In this document: positions 1 through 12,046 of the stretch, one piece after another
Layout of the letters: every line of letters starts with the position of its first letter
Position numbering within the stretch: the first letter of the stretch is position 1
Assembly (NCBI GenBank): GCA_028673005.1
Contig: CM054116.1
Span: 81,976,572-82,040,571, forward strand
DNA from: Tanypteryx hageni
Taxonomy: Eukaryota > Arthropoda > Insecta > Odonata > Petaluridae
Reading direction: 5' to 3'
Length of the DNA: 64,000 nucleotides
Program-made: the position numbers and the translations under genes
The notes under the pieces: model-generated
What the model saw: only the letters and a program-made list of their open reading frames with translations
Database searches by the model: none
Told to the model about the DNA's origin: nothing

Positions 1-33
1 TTTACCTTTTTTCTTATACTGTTTCTCTAAATC

Positions 34-375
34 TTGATTTTGTATGGTTATGGAGTGACACTCCCCTCCATTGTAATATATAGGATGTGGCTATATTTAA
101 CTACTTTGGATGATATAATATGTAATAAAAATGTCCATGAACACTTCACTAGAGGCAATTCCTCTTACCGTCTTATCCAACATATACAAAAATTGTATGA
201 AATCCTACCCAAATATAAAGGTATTCAATGGTTCAATATTTTATCTCCCAACCTTAAGTCTAGCAGATCAGAAAAAGATTTTAAGAACAAAATGTACAAA
301 TTCCTACTGGAGAAAGCTTTTTACTCATTGTCAGTTGAAGAATTTACTGATGTATGCTACTCCAAAAACATGTAA
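34..375 (+). mobile_element. LINE 3' remnant, C-terminal tail of a reverse transcriptase ORF
   Basis: An open frame of about 113 codons reads like the post-RT C-terminal tail of arthropod CR1/jockey-type LINEs: a stretch beginning NVHEHFTRG, then KYKGIQWFNILSPNLK, then a Lys-rich FKNKMYKFLL segment. The RT palm is not in the window, so this is a 5'-truncated copy or its 5' part lies left of position 1. Nothing suggests a host gene. The 250 bases after it (376-622) are AT-rich and show nothing I recognise. Confidence 0.55.
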
Positions 376-622
376 CAGGAAGAAATCTAACGTGAAATTT
401 ACTTGTTTTATATTTAATTATTGCTGTATTTTGAGATTGTAGTTTTAATGTTCTTACTTTCAAATATATATGATGAACATCCTTTTTAGAACTATTTTTG
501 ATAAAGTGATAGAGTGATATAGAGAATATCTCTGTAAAAAGTTTCCCAACCACACATTTATATGTAAATAACTAGTATCTAGAGGTGAGATTAATTCGTT
601 CCAAGATGGTGCTGACATTACC

Positions 623-3600
623 TTGCACGACGAATTATTCAAAAGTCAAAATTGGCCGATAGACGTGTCCATTAAAATGTTTATACTCATAAAACACAAT
701 AGATACGCGAATGGAATTGATCACTCAAAGGCGGTAATAACTGAAAATTCAGTTTCTGTCTCCAGGCAAGCAGTCACTGCTGAGGTAAACTCATCAACCT
801 ATGTTATAAATCAGTGCTCTGAACAACAGGTTGTACCTTCAAACAGTGTTATTAATAAAACCATTTGCAGTCCTATAGATAAGCCAATAACTCGGTTGCA
901 ATCTGGTGTTTTAAAGCCCAAGTGAAAGGGATTAGGCTATGATAGTTGTGTTACTTCTGTCACTGACTTACTAACTTGAAATTTTTTCTATGGAAATATT
1001 CAGTGCCTTAGGAATAAGGGCTATTTTATTGAACTCTTTCTCCAAGACCTCGATATTGATATTCTTTTGCTGTCCGAGCATTGGTTATTGAAGGATGAGA
1101 TACTTGTTTTTCATGTGGGTGGTTATAACCTCATCTCCTCCTTTTGTCATCAATTACATAAATGTAGTGGTGTTGCTATTTATGGACATGAAATGCCTCA
1201 ATTTCAATGAGAGTATTGAAAGTGTCTTTGAATGCTCAATGACATTATTAAAGGTAAATAAATCGGTCTTTGCAATAATATCCATGTATCGCCCTCCTAA
1301 TCGCAATGTTACAGATTTTCTTCACTCTTTCAGTGATGCTATTAAATTTACCACCCAGATAAAAGTAAATGGCCTTATCTTGTTTGGTGATCTACACATT
1401 GATCTTTTGAAACTCACATGCTAAGGCTGACCTTCTAAACCTTTTGTCAACTTTTGGACTTCAAATAGTTAATAATGAGCCTACAAGAATTGCTTTGTAA
1501 TCCTATACACTGATTGACTATGTCATCACCGATTTACCTATTTTGTATTTCTCATGTACCACCTTCAATACTGGACTTTCTGATCACTTAGGACTACATG
1601 TTACAGTAAATTTTCATACACTTCCTCCAAAGTCCAATCCTTTGTATATTATTAAAAGGGTTTTCTCTGATGAATCAATTAAAAAATTTGCATTTTTCTT
1701 GTCACAAGAGCCTTGGGATGATGCTTTCAGTGCCTGTGGAGTTGAATCAAAATTTAAAACCTTTATGAATATCTTTACTGTTTGTTTTAATGCAGCTTTT
1801 CCCATCAAAATGGTAAAAAAAATATTTTCTGCTAAACGTAAACTGTATTCACAGGAACTTATAACCATGTCTCAACATGTACTAGATCTTCATTACAGAA
1901 GAAAGTTTGTTGATCCAAGTCTGCATGGTACATATTTGCAGGTATATAAAGACTTCAAGACATATTTGTTGAACAGTAGGAAAGCTGCTAACGAGGATTA
2001 TATTAATAATTCTAGCAATATAATGAGGTCAACTTGGAATATTATTAAACCAAATACCAAAGCTTCAAATTATATACCTAGCCCTACCTATATTAATTTT
2101 AAGGGCAATTTAATTTCTTACCCTAAGGAAATAGCCCAGAATTTCAACTCTCAGTTTTGTAATATAACTCCACAGGGTATTTCAGTATCCTCTTCATTAC
2201 CTTCAGTAAGTAATGTAACTCCACACTCAGTTTTCCTATTTCCTACTTGTCCTCTCGAAATAATCAACATTATCAACTCTTTTGACAATACCTTCTCTTG
2301 TGGTCCAGATGGTATTCCAATGCCATTTGTCAAAACCTCTGCAAATTTCATTGCTGCACCCCTTTCCGATATAATTAACTTGTATTTTTTGCATGGAACA
2401 TTTTCTTTCTTATCTTAAACTTGCATGTGTATCTCCCATTCCTAAAAAAGGCTCTCTTGAAGATTCTAATAATTACAGACCAATTTCCATTCTATCTGTC
2501 TTTTCTAAAATATTTGAAAAAATATTTTTTAATCATTTACTTGATTATATCAACTCTTTGCATATACTATCAGAGAACCAACATGGGTTCAGACAGGGCA
2601 AATCCACATCCACAGCTGTTTTTCAGCTTTTAGATAATGTAGCTCAAGTTTTAAATAAAATGCAGTATGCACTCGGTATTTTTTTGGTCTAAGCAAAGCT
2701 TTTGATCACAATATCTTGAAATATAAGCTTAATGACTTAGGTATCTCAGGCATTTCTCTAAATTGGATTGTCTTTTTTAAGGAATTGGCACCAAATTGTC
2801 AATTTCTCCCAAAAAACATTTAAGGGAAGTGTAACCAGAAATCCCACTCCAATGAAATAAAGCATTAGAGTTCCTCAGGGTTCCATTCTTGGTCCTCTAC
2901 TTTTTATTTTATTTATGAATGACCTACCCAGTCATTTTTCCAAATGTTTCCATATTTTATATGCAGATGACACCTCCAACCTAGTCAGTGCAAATAACTT
3001 ACCTGATTTAATTGAAGGTGCCGATGTAACAGCTAAAGAAATGAAGAACTGCTGCCAATCTAATAACCTAGTGGTAAATAATGACAAAACCACACATTTA
3101 ATTTTCCACTCCAAAAAATCCTCTTTCCTCCCATCCATTTCCCACATTAAATGACTCTAGTATATGTCACTCACAGTCTACGAAATTTCTTAGCATTTAT
3201 ATTACTGAAGAACTAGATTTGTCTGTTCACATCAATATTTTTATTAAAAAAATCGCCATTGGAATTTTCATGATCAGGAAGCTCACACAAATTGTGTCCT
3301 CAGAGATCCTAAAATTATTGTACTATGCTAAGGTACACTCTCACCTTACATATGCTGTCACGTTTTGGGGCAACTCTGTGATATCTGGAAAAGTTTTTCA
3401 CTACAAAAACAGGCCATAAAAGCAATACTCAGAGTATCTTCCCACATACCTGGCAAAAAATTATCATAGTAAATTCCCAATCAATTCTGATTACCATAAT
3501 TACCAAACCCTTGTTCACAATTGGAATCAATATTCAAACACTTTGCCAAAAGGGCCCCCATCATTCCGCATCAGTTGTTTTCAATAAATTATCCTTTTCT

Positions 3601-3925
3601 TCTCCTCTGTTATTTAAAAATAAAGTGAAAAAATTACTGCTGAGTAAATGCTACTATAGTTTAAATGAATTTTTTAAAGACAAATTGTAATAATGTAATA
3701 TATTGTTTTAGCACTGACATGTACATTGCCAAATTTGTCAATCATCACACTTGGCCAAACTGTTATTATGTCATGCTATGACATTAATGTTGGTGATGAT
3801 TATGTCAATATTGGTGTTTTCCATATGCACTTAGTGTTTTATTCTTTGTATTTTTTGGACGTATTCCATGTATAACACTGATAATCTAATGGAATAAATA
3901 TAATAATATTATTATTATTAAAGGC
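623..3925 (+). mobile_element. Degenerate CR1/jockey-like LINE (endonuclease plus reverse transcriptase)
   Basis: Broken frames along about 3.3 kb carry, in order: an unplaced N-terminal stretch (623-925), an AP-type endonuclease (about 960-1430, with LLSEHW and SMYRPPN), a linker, then RT blocks: NYRPISILS and HGFRQGKS (about 2470-2610), SKAFDHN (about 2695), and GVPQGSILGPLLF with YADD (about 2870-2970). The YADD catalytic pair survives, but frameshifts and stops near 1425, 2418, 2690 and 3154 make it dead. The 3' end at 3893-3922 is a short TAA/TTA microsatellite, typical of CR1/jockey-like tails. It probably lies in an intron of the acyl-CoA synthetase gene, whose remaining exons must be further left. 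Confidence 0.8.
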
Positions 3926-4496
3926 AACTTTGACGATTATATAATATGAAACAGTGTTTTTTACACATTATCTGCAACAGGAAGAAATTGTAGCATATGT
4001 AACTATGTACTCACTCAGTATTTTTTGTATGTCTTGCTTTGATATGTAACTTCCATAGTATACATATGTTGTGAATGTCCTCTATGACGCCTCCTGACAA
4101 TTGTCATGCTTTGTGTATGCAATTTTTGTGGAATTAAAAATAAATAATAATAACTTTCACTACGTTTAACAGGGAAAATTTGAAAATCAAAGCTGCTCAA
4201 CACATTTACTATTTAAATATAGGAAATTTAAGTAAAGAAACTTTTAAACGCAAAAACAAAAATTTTGTATCCAGGACGTATAACGACACTGATTGAAAAC
4301 CAAAGTGAATTTCTACGACGATCAACAACCATATGGCAACATTAAAAGTAAACAACTAAATTGATTAGTTATAAGAGTTGTTTGAGAGGTAGAAATGAAC
4401 TACAAATTGATTCTACAAAGTAAGGGAGGGTGTTAAAACGCAGAAAAGTAGCAAGGAGGCGAACGGGGTGACTGTCCCGGGCAATAACACACACCT

Positions 4497-4498
4497 AC

Positions 4499-4539
<41 letters not shown>

Positions 4540-4694
4540 ATGGTTAGTTTATAATTACATTGGTCGCGAGCTGCTTTCTCTTAACAAGCGAGAGGGGAAA
4601 AAAGAAGGAGACGGAGGAACTTAGTCTCAGAACAGAGTCAGGTGGCTATGCGCCATATCAAGTATAAATACACTGTGCATATATATATATATAT

Positions 4695-4750
<56 letters not shown>
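4497..4750. repeat. (TG)n/(TA)n microsatellites
   Basis: A (TG)n run at 4498-4517 grades into (TA)n to 4540, and a second long (TA)n tract fills about 4679-4750. The surrounding 3926-5135 holds no coding signal that I see. Confidence 0.9.
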
Positions 4751-4752
<2 letters not shown>

Positions 4753-5135
4753 TAATTCTCTATAGTGGCTCCCGTAAGTCATTTTTAGTGAAAAATTACT
4801 TATGATCGTCCGTGGGCCAAGGAAGATTAATTTAGATATTTTTCCAATAGAAAATAAAATAAAATATGAAGTATTAATATTTTACTTACGCTTTACAAAA
4901 TTACGCGCTTACATTCACGATTGATGAGTACATATATACATATCTTGAAGATGAAAGTAAAACATCTTATAGACCATTTCGCGACCACAAGGAATCTTCG
5001 CGACTCCAAATGGGGTCATGATCCCGTGGTTGCGAAGCTCCGCCGTAAAGTCTTCTTAACTGATTCGAAATATTGATGCGGCGTAAAATGTTTTTAATTA
5101 ATAAAGAAAAACGTAATTTTCATGTAAATACGTAC

Positions 5136-6854
5136 CGCTGCTGCAACGTGACTCAGAGGCAAATAGCTGACAATTATTTCATGCTGTTTTATTCTCATAT
5201 ATTCACCAACTGCAAAAGTACAGCTCATAATGTTATCATGGCTTAACATTACAGCTTTATGTTTACCAGTAGTACCTGACTGCAAGAATTAATGAAGAAA
5301 TTGAGCATAAATATGTAGATCAGTTTACTAAAATTAAATACGAATAGAAGTGCATACCGTAAAAACTAATTGAGCACATTGATTGACGGCCATTTTACTC
5401 AAACGTTCCTGTAGCTCGGTGTCTGGTTCCAGTTTTCCAATATCAATGAGTTCTTTCCACTATAAAAAGGAAGGAATTAAATGACCTCTCACATTATTAT
5501 TAGCTTAAATACAGTGGACGGAAAATGCTTCTGAATCATGATTTCTGAAGCTCTGAAACTCCATTCAAACAACTAAGAATAATTTAAACCCCTTTATATT
5601 TGAAATATTTCAATACTATTGTAACATAGATTTAGGTCTGTGTATTTTTCAGCCAGATATGCTAAAAGAGATGTTCTATAAACGTGGTATTTTTTGCAGC
5701 CAGAGGACATTTTTATGTTATCCAGTTTATGAAAAGTGGCAGTTAAAAAAGTAGAAAAAGACGTAACAAACTACTCAATGCTATTTTATCTAATTGATGA
5801 TTTTCTTCTAGTAGGCTATTTTTAATGAGTCCCGAAAAAGTATAACTATGCTCTCACTTTGCATTATTTTGTAATAATTTTTTTAAATCATTAAGATAAT
5901 ATTTATATATGTTACGCCGAATTCGTGAAATGGGCAGCTTTTTTCCCTAATTCGTGTAATGGGCAACGGCTTTATCCATTTCGTGAAATATGCAAATTTG
6001 GTGAATAGTTCGTTCATGAACTGGGCATAGATAATTCTGCCAATTTCATGAATTGGGCAAACACTTTAAATGCTGAATAAATTAGAACAAGTTATTATTG
6101 TTATTGTTCTTCGTCCGTCCATCTCTCTGTCGTGTCTCACGCTCTGTCTCGGAAAATAAGATAGAAGAAAAGTTTTAATGCCAAAGTTGTTTGTCTTAAC
6201 GAGGAGATTACAGGAAAATAATTTATATATGGCACGGCTGTCCTACTTACACTCAATACACCATCTTCTTCTGGAATATCTTTATATTGAATTACTCTCA
6301 ATAAGTTAGGTAATTTATCTTTTACCGATAAAACCTTTTTAACTTGCATTGCATCCTCTACAACAGCTATGCTGCCAAGGCCCGTTTCTATACAGTGTCT
6401 GGTAATTTCAGCTGAGTTTGTAGCATATATTCCGCAAGCAAATCCACTAAAACAATATGAAGTAAATTGAGCTGATAGTTAGCAGGTCGACAAAGAAATA
6501 AAATTAAAATTGCTTACCCAGCATGAATTGCAGCCAAACTTGATATTACCCATTCGGGAGAATTGAATCCTATCACGCAAACAGAATGAAATCTTGGTAA
6601 TCCAAGTTTAATGAACGCTTTTGCGCAATTAAGAACTAGTTCATGATAATTTTTGAAGTTTATTTTTTTCCATTTTCCATTCTGTTTTTCCGCCAAAGCT
6701 ACCCGTTTAGGATATTTTATGGCAGTACGTTTCATCACGGTAGGAATAGATAATGGTTTATTCAGTTTCGTTTCTTCATCTACAGAACGAAGCAGAACTC
6801 CGCCTTCAGCAATATTAGTTATGTAGTCATCTGCGTCAATTAATTGATCTGGCC
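5136..6854 (-). CDS. Long-chain-fatty-acid--CoA ligase, bubblegum family (ACSBG), partial
   Basis: Four exons in transcript order: 6518-6854, 6251-6446, 5358-5459, 5136-5279. All have GT donors and AG acceptors and join in one frame. The reading begins GPDQLIDADDYI and runs through SVCVIGFNSPEWVISSLAAI, then the join reading AGGFACGIYATNSAE, then GVLS joined to WKELIDIG, then VFT joined to SGTTGKHKAVMLSHDN, the ATP/AMP-binding P-loop of ANL adenylating enzymes, ending at SYLPLSHVAA. This spacing and wording match ACSBG proteins, which activate long-chain fatty acids to acyl-CoA at ER or plasma membranes. Only the N-terminal half of the adenylation domain is present. The first exon and all exons after 5136 were not found. 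No stops or frameshifts occur in these four exons, so the gene is probably intact and extends left past position 1. A retro-copy is excluded by the introns. Confidence 0.88.
5911..6070. repeat. MITE-like repeat end, family shared with 16052-16077
   Basis: The sequence starting GTTACGCCGAATTCGTGAAA recurs on the other strand at 16052-16077 with few changes. The motif 'ttcgtgaaatgggca' is repeated degenerately about four times to 6060. Both copies abut TATAT, so a transposon that inserts at TA-rich sites is likely. The second terminus was not identified. It lies in an intron of the acyl-CoA synthetase gene. Confidence 0.5.
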
Positions 6855-7917
6855 CTAGATAGTTGAATTCATTGTTAAAATCAAATAACACCGATAAAAT
6901 AACTCATAAATCGAAGAATATCCTTCGTACCGTTTGTATTCATGTTGTTAATGTTTACCAAACATTCTTTGCAAAGTTTCTCATTACTCACTCTATGACA
7001 ATAAGACTACTGTTTCCTCAAACACAAAACACAATATGCATTTCACCTTAAGTACTATAATTGTATCTTTTGTGTTTTTAATTATTTAACATGATTAATT
7101 GCAATTATGATTGCCAACAATCATCTCCTTAGACAAGCGAATGGCGTTATTGTTATTAACTTTGTATTTTCTATGACTTGGATACTTATGAAATGTTTTA
7201 ACATTAAACCAACGAAGATGTTGCTAAAATAGAAATTATTTAGTGAAGTACGGCGTTGTTTTAATTTAATGATATTTTGTGTAATGATGTAATAGTATTT
7301 CCAGGGTCCAGTGTTTGAATTAGTCACCACCGAATGTTTATTTATTAGTAAGCGCTCTCATGTGTAACTACCGGATGCAGAATGAAGCCACAAAAAAAGA
7401 TTACTTTCTAGTCACCGCGAACTAGGTCTTTTAGCTAGCGCTTTTATATTCTTAAAATTACTTTAGATTACATTTTTTTGCGTTGACATATATCTGTTAA
7501 ATTTATACAAATGATAATAACCCATAATTTTCTCATTCTTCCAATCTGTCGACGACTGAGCTAAATACACATATTTCTTAGTCTACCACTTACATTTGTT
7601 AACGCAAAACGTAAACTCCTCATAACAAAACGGTTAGAATCTGATAAATTATGAAGATAAAAATTGGAAATAAGCCAACGAAGGCCATTCCGATCTCAAT
7701 AGTTTTTGATATTTTTAGTTTAAGCAAGGGTTGGCCAACCGGCTGCTCTTTGCGTGTGAAACTTTGGCTGCGTTACGTATAAAGAAAATTTCCGATTATA
7801 ATTCGCAAACAGATTTATCCGAGTAAAAATTAAAAATTGTATTAAAATAAAAGAGTAAGGTATTTATATTGAAAAATAACTTTGTTATTTCCACAAAAGC
7901 GTTTTGGAGAGACAACC
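6855..7917. other. Upstream of the ACSBG exons: no gene recognised
   Basis: AT-rich. I looked for an earlier ACSBG exon on the - strand and did not find one. Short open frames here have no family resemblance. Confidence 0.5.
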
Positions 7918-7925
7918 TTCTATTC

Positions 7926-8262
7926 CAGGGGTGGGCAAACATTTTACGTGGTGGGCCGCATTAACAGTTGCAGCTGCTTAGGCGGGCCGCATTAACAGAT
8001 GAAAATACTTCGGCAGCCCACATTAGTGTTCACATCGGAAGTTATTTGAGATAATGCGAGGATCCTGTTAGTGAAAATCAATAATAAATAATATGTTATC
8101 CCCATAACATCACTGGAAAAGGTTTTCCGGCCATAATTTTAAGCTACAAATGTGAAATTATATGTATTTTATAATACGTTTTGCTTTCATAACGGTATCG
8201 CTGGCCACATAAAATGCCCTCGCGGGCCACATGTGGCCTGCGGGCCGTAGTTTGCCCACCCG
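7926..8262. mobile_element. Non-autonomous hAT element (MITE)
   Basis: Begins CAGGGGTGGGCAAAC and ends GTTTGCCCACCCG, which are inverted complements apart from two lost bases at the right tip. It is flanked by a perfect 8-bp direct repeat TTCTATTC at 7918-7925 and 8263-8270, the target-site duplication length of the hAT superfamily. The internal 'gggccgcatt' blocks are typical of this widespread MITE type. No coding capacity. Confidence 0.88.
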
Positions 8263-8274
8263 TTCTATTCAGTG

Positions 8275-8583
8275 CAGGGACGTACCTAGGGGAGGGTCTG
8301 GGGGGACCCTGGTCCCCCTTTATATGTCCTCGGCTTCCCCTGATGAATACTGCATTTAAAAAATGAATTAATAAAGTTATTCATGTTTTTATTCTTAATA
8401 AATAATTTCTATTTGTGGGGCAGGTGCAGTAAAAATAGTTAAAATATTTTTTCGTATTATGATTTTGGATGTATTTTTAAAAATGTTTGCGTGCCCCTCC
8501 AAATATTTTTACAGTCATCCTGGCCTCCCCTAGAGCATATGCTGCCCCTCCCAAAGTTGGGATGCTATATAGTTACATCTCTG
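8275..8583. mobile_element. Second non-autonomous hAT element, abutting the first
   Basis: Left end CAGGGACGTACCTA, right end the inverted complement of CAGAGATGTAACTA. Flanked by ATTCAGTG (8267-8274) and ATTTAGTG (8584-8591), 7 of 8 identical. Its left duplication overlaps the right duplication of the 7926-8262 element, so the two inserted within a few bases of each other. Downstream, about 8588-8660 (starting AGTGGTGTCCAACC) looks like the left end of a third hAT MITE whose right end I could not place. Confidence 0.78.
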
Positions 8584-8929
8584 ATTTAGTGGTGTCCAAC
8601 CTATGGCGCATGCGTCACTTTTGGCGCTTCCGCCTCCCAAATGTGGCGCACGACGCTTACAAAATTATAGGATTATATCGTTTTCCCACATTTAAAATAT
8701 ATCTAGGATGAATTGTATTTTCGTCGATATATCGATTTTGTTTGAGTTTTCAATGAAAAAATGGTTTTGACAGTGAAGAATTTAGTGGGCTAGTGATTGT
8801 AAGGAAACTCTCATGTTCCCAAAAATTTCGCCGGACACACACAAAGTATTGCTCTTCCTATTCTCTTCCCAGCATTGTTTACTCATCATGGATCGACTTC
8901 TAAACAAATAGGGATGTACACGGGTTTCC

Positions 8930-10235
8930 CGTGATACAGAAGCGCCTTTCGTAAAATTCGCCGTAGTGTAATCGTATACTAATTACTTTGAAATAAAAAA
9001 ATTATTTTTCCTTATATTATGGTAGACCTGCATTTTAGATCCGTTGTAAACATGTTTATTTCGTTTTCTCTTTCTATACTCGCCCTACAAACGAAATGTT
9101 TTTGAAATCGGTTCAGCAAATACCTTCCAAATTCATAGTTACACCAAAGTTCTAACCTTGATATTGTGGTAGCCTTGTTTATTCGATCCAGTTGAAATAT
9201 GCTATTTTGGTTATTCATTTATATGAAGATTATATATACCATATTTGGTTATAATCCATGCAATCATTTCTCTAGAAATACGTCCAAAAGAAATATTATT
9301 TTACTTTTACTTTCCCGTGGTACAAAAGTGCCTTTCATAAAATTTGCCGTATTATAATCGTATACTTATGTATTTGCTTTGAAATCATAAAATTATTTTT
9401 ACTTAGCCCTGCTTTTTAGATTCGTTCTAAACATATTCATTTCGTTTTCTCTTTCTATACTCGCCCTATAAACGAAATTTCTTTGAAATCGGTTAAGCAA
9501 ATACCTTCCAAAATCCTAGTTACAACAAAATTCTAACCTTGATATTGTGGTAGCCCTGTTTACTCGACCAGATTGATATAGGCTATTTTGGTTATTCATT
9601 TATATGAAGATTATATAAGTATACCTTATTGGGTTAAAATCCATGCGGTCAATTCTCTAGAAATACGTGCAAAAGATATATTATTTAACTTTTTACTGTG
9701 GTATCCTGCTCTTTAGTTCCCTTTAAATGTCTTGATTTCATTATGGTGTGTTGTACAAATCTTATATACAAACTTTAGTTGAAATACGTCCAGCCAATTC
9801 TTTCCAAATCCATAATTACTGAAAGAGTTTAATCTGAAATTGTGGCACCCCTGTTTTGGTTGATCCGGTAAAATATGCTATTATGGTTTTGTGTATAAGT
9901 TTAAATTATAAATATTAAACTTGGTTAAAATTGAAGGTGTCAGTTCAATACATATAAAAAGAAAATTTTATATTACTTGTATTGTGGCAGCCCTGCTTTC
10001 TTATATCTATATTCAGCATAAGATTTTCTTTTTTTATGTTGTACACTTTCTTCACACGAAATTTCGTTGAAATCTGTTTCGCCAATTTTTTCCAAATTCA
10101 TTATTACCGAAAAGTATTATTTTGCAATTGTGGCACCCCTGCTGAATTGATTCGGTACAAATGTCATTTTGGGCATTTATTTTTGTGAAGATTCTATGTA
10201 CCAATTTGGTTAATATCGGTTCAGTTAATTATTCC
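8930..10235. repeat. Degenerate tandem array, about 4 units of 290-390 bp
   Basis: Four diverged units follow one another; shared boxes include 'cgaaatttctttgaaatcgg', 'ccttccaaattcatagttac', 'attgtggcacccctg' and 'gttattcatttatatgaaga'. Each unit seems to be two half-units of about 150 bp, each starting with a 'gtggca-ccctg' box. The array ends at a GGACGGACGGACG tract near 10250. The same family occurs inverted at about 63310-64000. No coding function is apparent. Confidence 0.75.
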
Positions 10236-12007
10236 CTGATATATGCGTACGGACGGACGGACGAGCATCAAGAAGATAATAGTGCTCTTCAGCAATGACG
10301 AAAAGCACTACAAATTTGCATCAGAAAAGCGAGGGAAATCGTTACACTTGAACCGCATCTCACATCGAGAGAATGGAAGTAATTTTACCATTCAGCGTCT
10401 TTTAAAATTGCGTAATAATATAGTAATAATTATTAACATAAGCGTTATTAATACTTTAATGCTTTGTTGTTTTTATATGGGAAATACTGGGCATACGGGA
10501 TTTTTTTGCATTATTACTTTCAAATCAATTAAATATCTATACTATAATTTAAAATGTTTGGATGTATGTATGTTATCCTATACAAATCCACACCTTCAAA
10601 GGTATCGTAACGAAACTTGGCACGATTATTGGGGGCACCAAGGGAAATGCCGTAGGGTAGTTTAAATTACCGACAGATTTTTCATAAAAAAGTTATTCGC
10701 ATTTTTCTATTATTCCTAAGAAAACACGTAAAAATTGACTTTTATAAGTGCAGGCTTTCATTTATTTGCTTATATGACTTCGACAAATTGACATAAGAAC
10801 TTCGTATCTGCACAGTATTTAAGAAGAATGATTATAGTTTTTTATTCTTATTGTCTTTGACTCGAAATCGCTCGCATTTCACATATATTCCCATTAATTT
10901 GGACTAAATTTGCGCATTTAACGATAAATATTTTGATGAAAATGACATTGTTAAAGTCCAAGGACTTAATGTTGTTTCGGTTTATTTATTTAGTTACTTA
11001 ATAAATATTCTTATTTAGTGAATCGTGCTTAAACGTGGTGTAATAATATAGTATATTATTTAATTTAAATTGAACGTTTTTTTCAACGCATTGCTGGTGA
11101 GTATTTACGTATTTTATATTGTCTATAAAAAGCATTGGAATAAAATAATTTGTATTTCAAAAATCTAAATGAAAAGTTTTAAATAAATTATATAAATTTT
11201 AGTAATAAAATATGTTCTATATTTCATTTAAACAGCAACCTGTGCGAAGTAGGGTAAATCCTCTAGTTCTCTATAAATAGGTTAGAAATTTATCGGAACA
11301 ATTAACATAATATTGCAATGACAATGTAACACGAAATAGCTATCAGAGGTACACATTGGTGCTGTCCGATAGCCTGAAATGACATATGTTGCGCAATTGC
11401 GGATATTTTTGAGAGAGGTCACTACGTGACCCAGCGGTCACGTGCTACGTCTGACGACAAGTCCCAACAGTAAGGCTTTAAGTTCCTTTTTTTCTTTATT
11501 GCATATTATCTGGTTTACCGTCATAAATTTTGATTTCCGGTTATAGATTTTCATAGATTCAGCGTCATTTAATTTAAGATCGGCATTGTAAAGGTGTTTT
11601 TTATTTCACTGTTGTCTAAAAAAATGCAAGTGTGTGGATGTAGAAAAGTCACAGAAGCTTTCGCGATAAATATGGTTAAATACGCAGTGGAAGCTGTTAC
11701 ACGGATTTAAGTTCTTTCCAGGTATATAGTTTAATGGAGGGGATGCGGGCATTACACGCATTTCACTACCACAGGAGCAAAGACGTTATAGATATGTTGA
11801 AGGTACACGTTACTACATACGGCTGTGGGGGCGGTAGTCGGAGGGAAATTGGTCGAGAAAAACTAAATTACATGACACATAGGTACCTAATTTGGACCTA
11901 TCCTGCCTGTTGCTATGAACAAATGTAGTACTCCACGTTTGATAAATTTATGGTTGAATAAGAATTGCTACAAAATAATACGAAAAATATAGCACATGCC
12001 ATTTGAT
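10236..12007. other. Intergenic stretch between the ACSBG exons and chitinase gene A
   Basis: No gene recognised. At 10550-10660 there is a short module ('aacgaaacttggcacgatta') resembling several dispersed copies listed in the findings. Open frames here, including those of 140 and 64 codons, show no known family and no splice context. Confidence 0.5.
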
Positions 12008-12013
12008 TTTATT
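12008..12013 (-). terminator. Poly(A) signal of chitinase-like gene A
   Basis: AATAAA on the - strand, about 35 bases after the stop codon at 12047-12049. Confidence 0.6.
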
Positions 12014-12046
12014 AAAGCTTTTTTAATTTAATTTACATTTTCTTCT

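Noticed and set aside
10243..10665. 140-codon + strand frame
   Set aside because: Starts in a GGACGGACG tract and crosses the dispersed module; no domain, no splice context.
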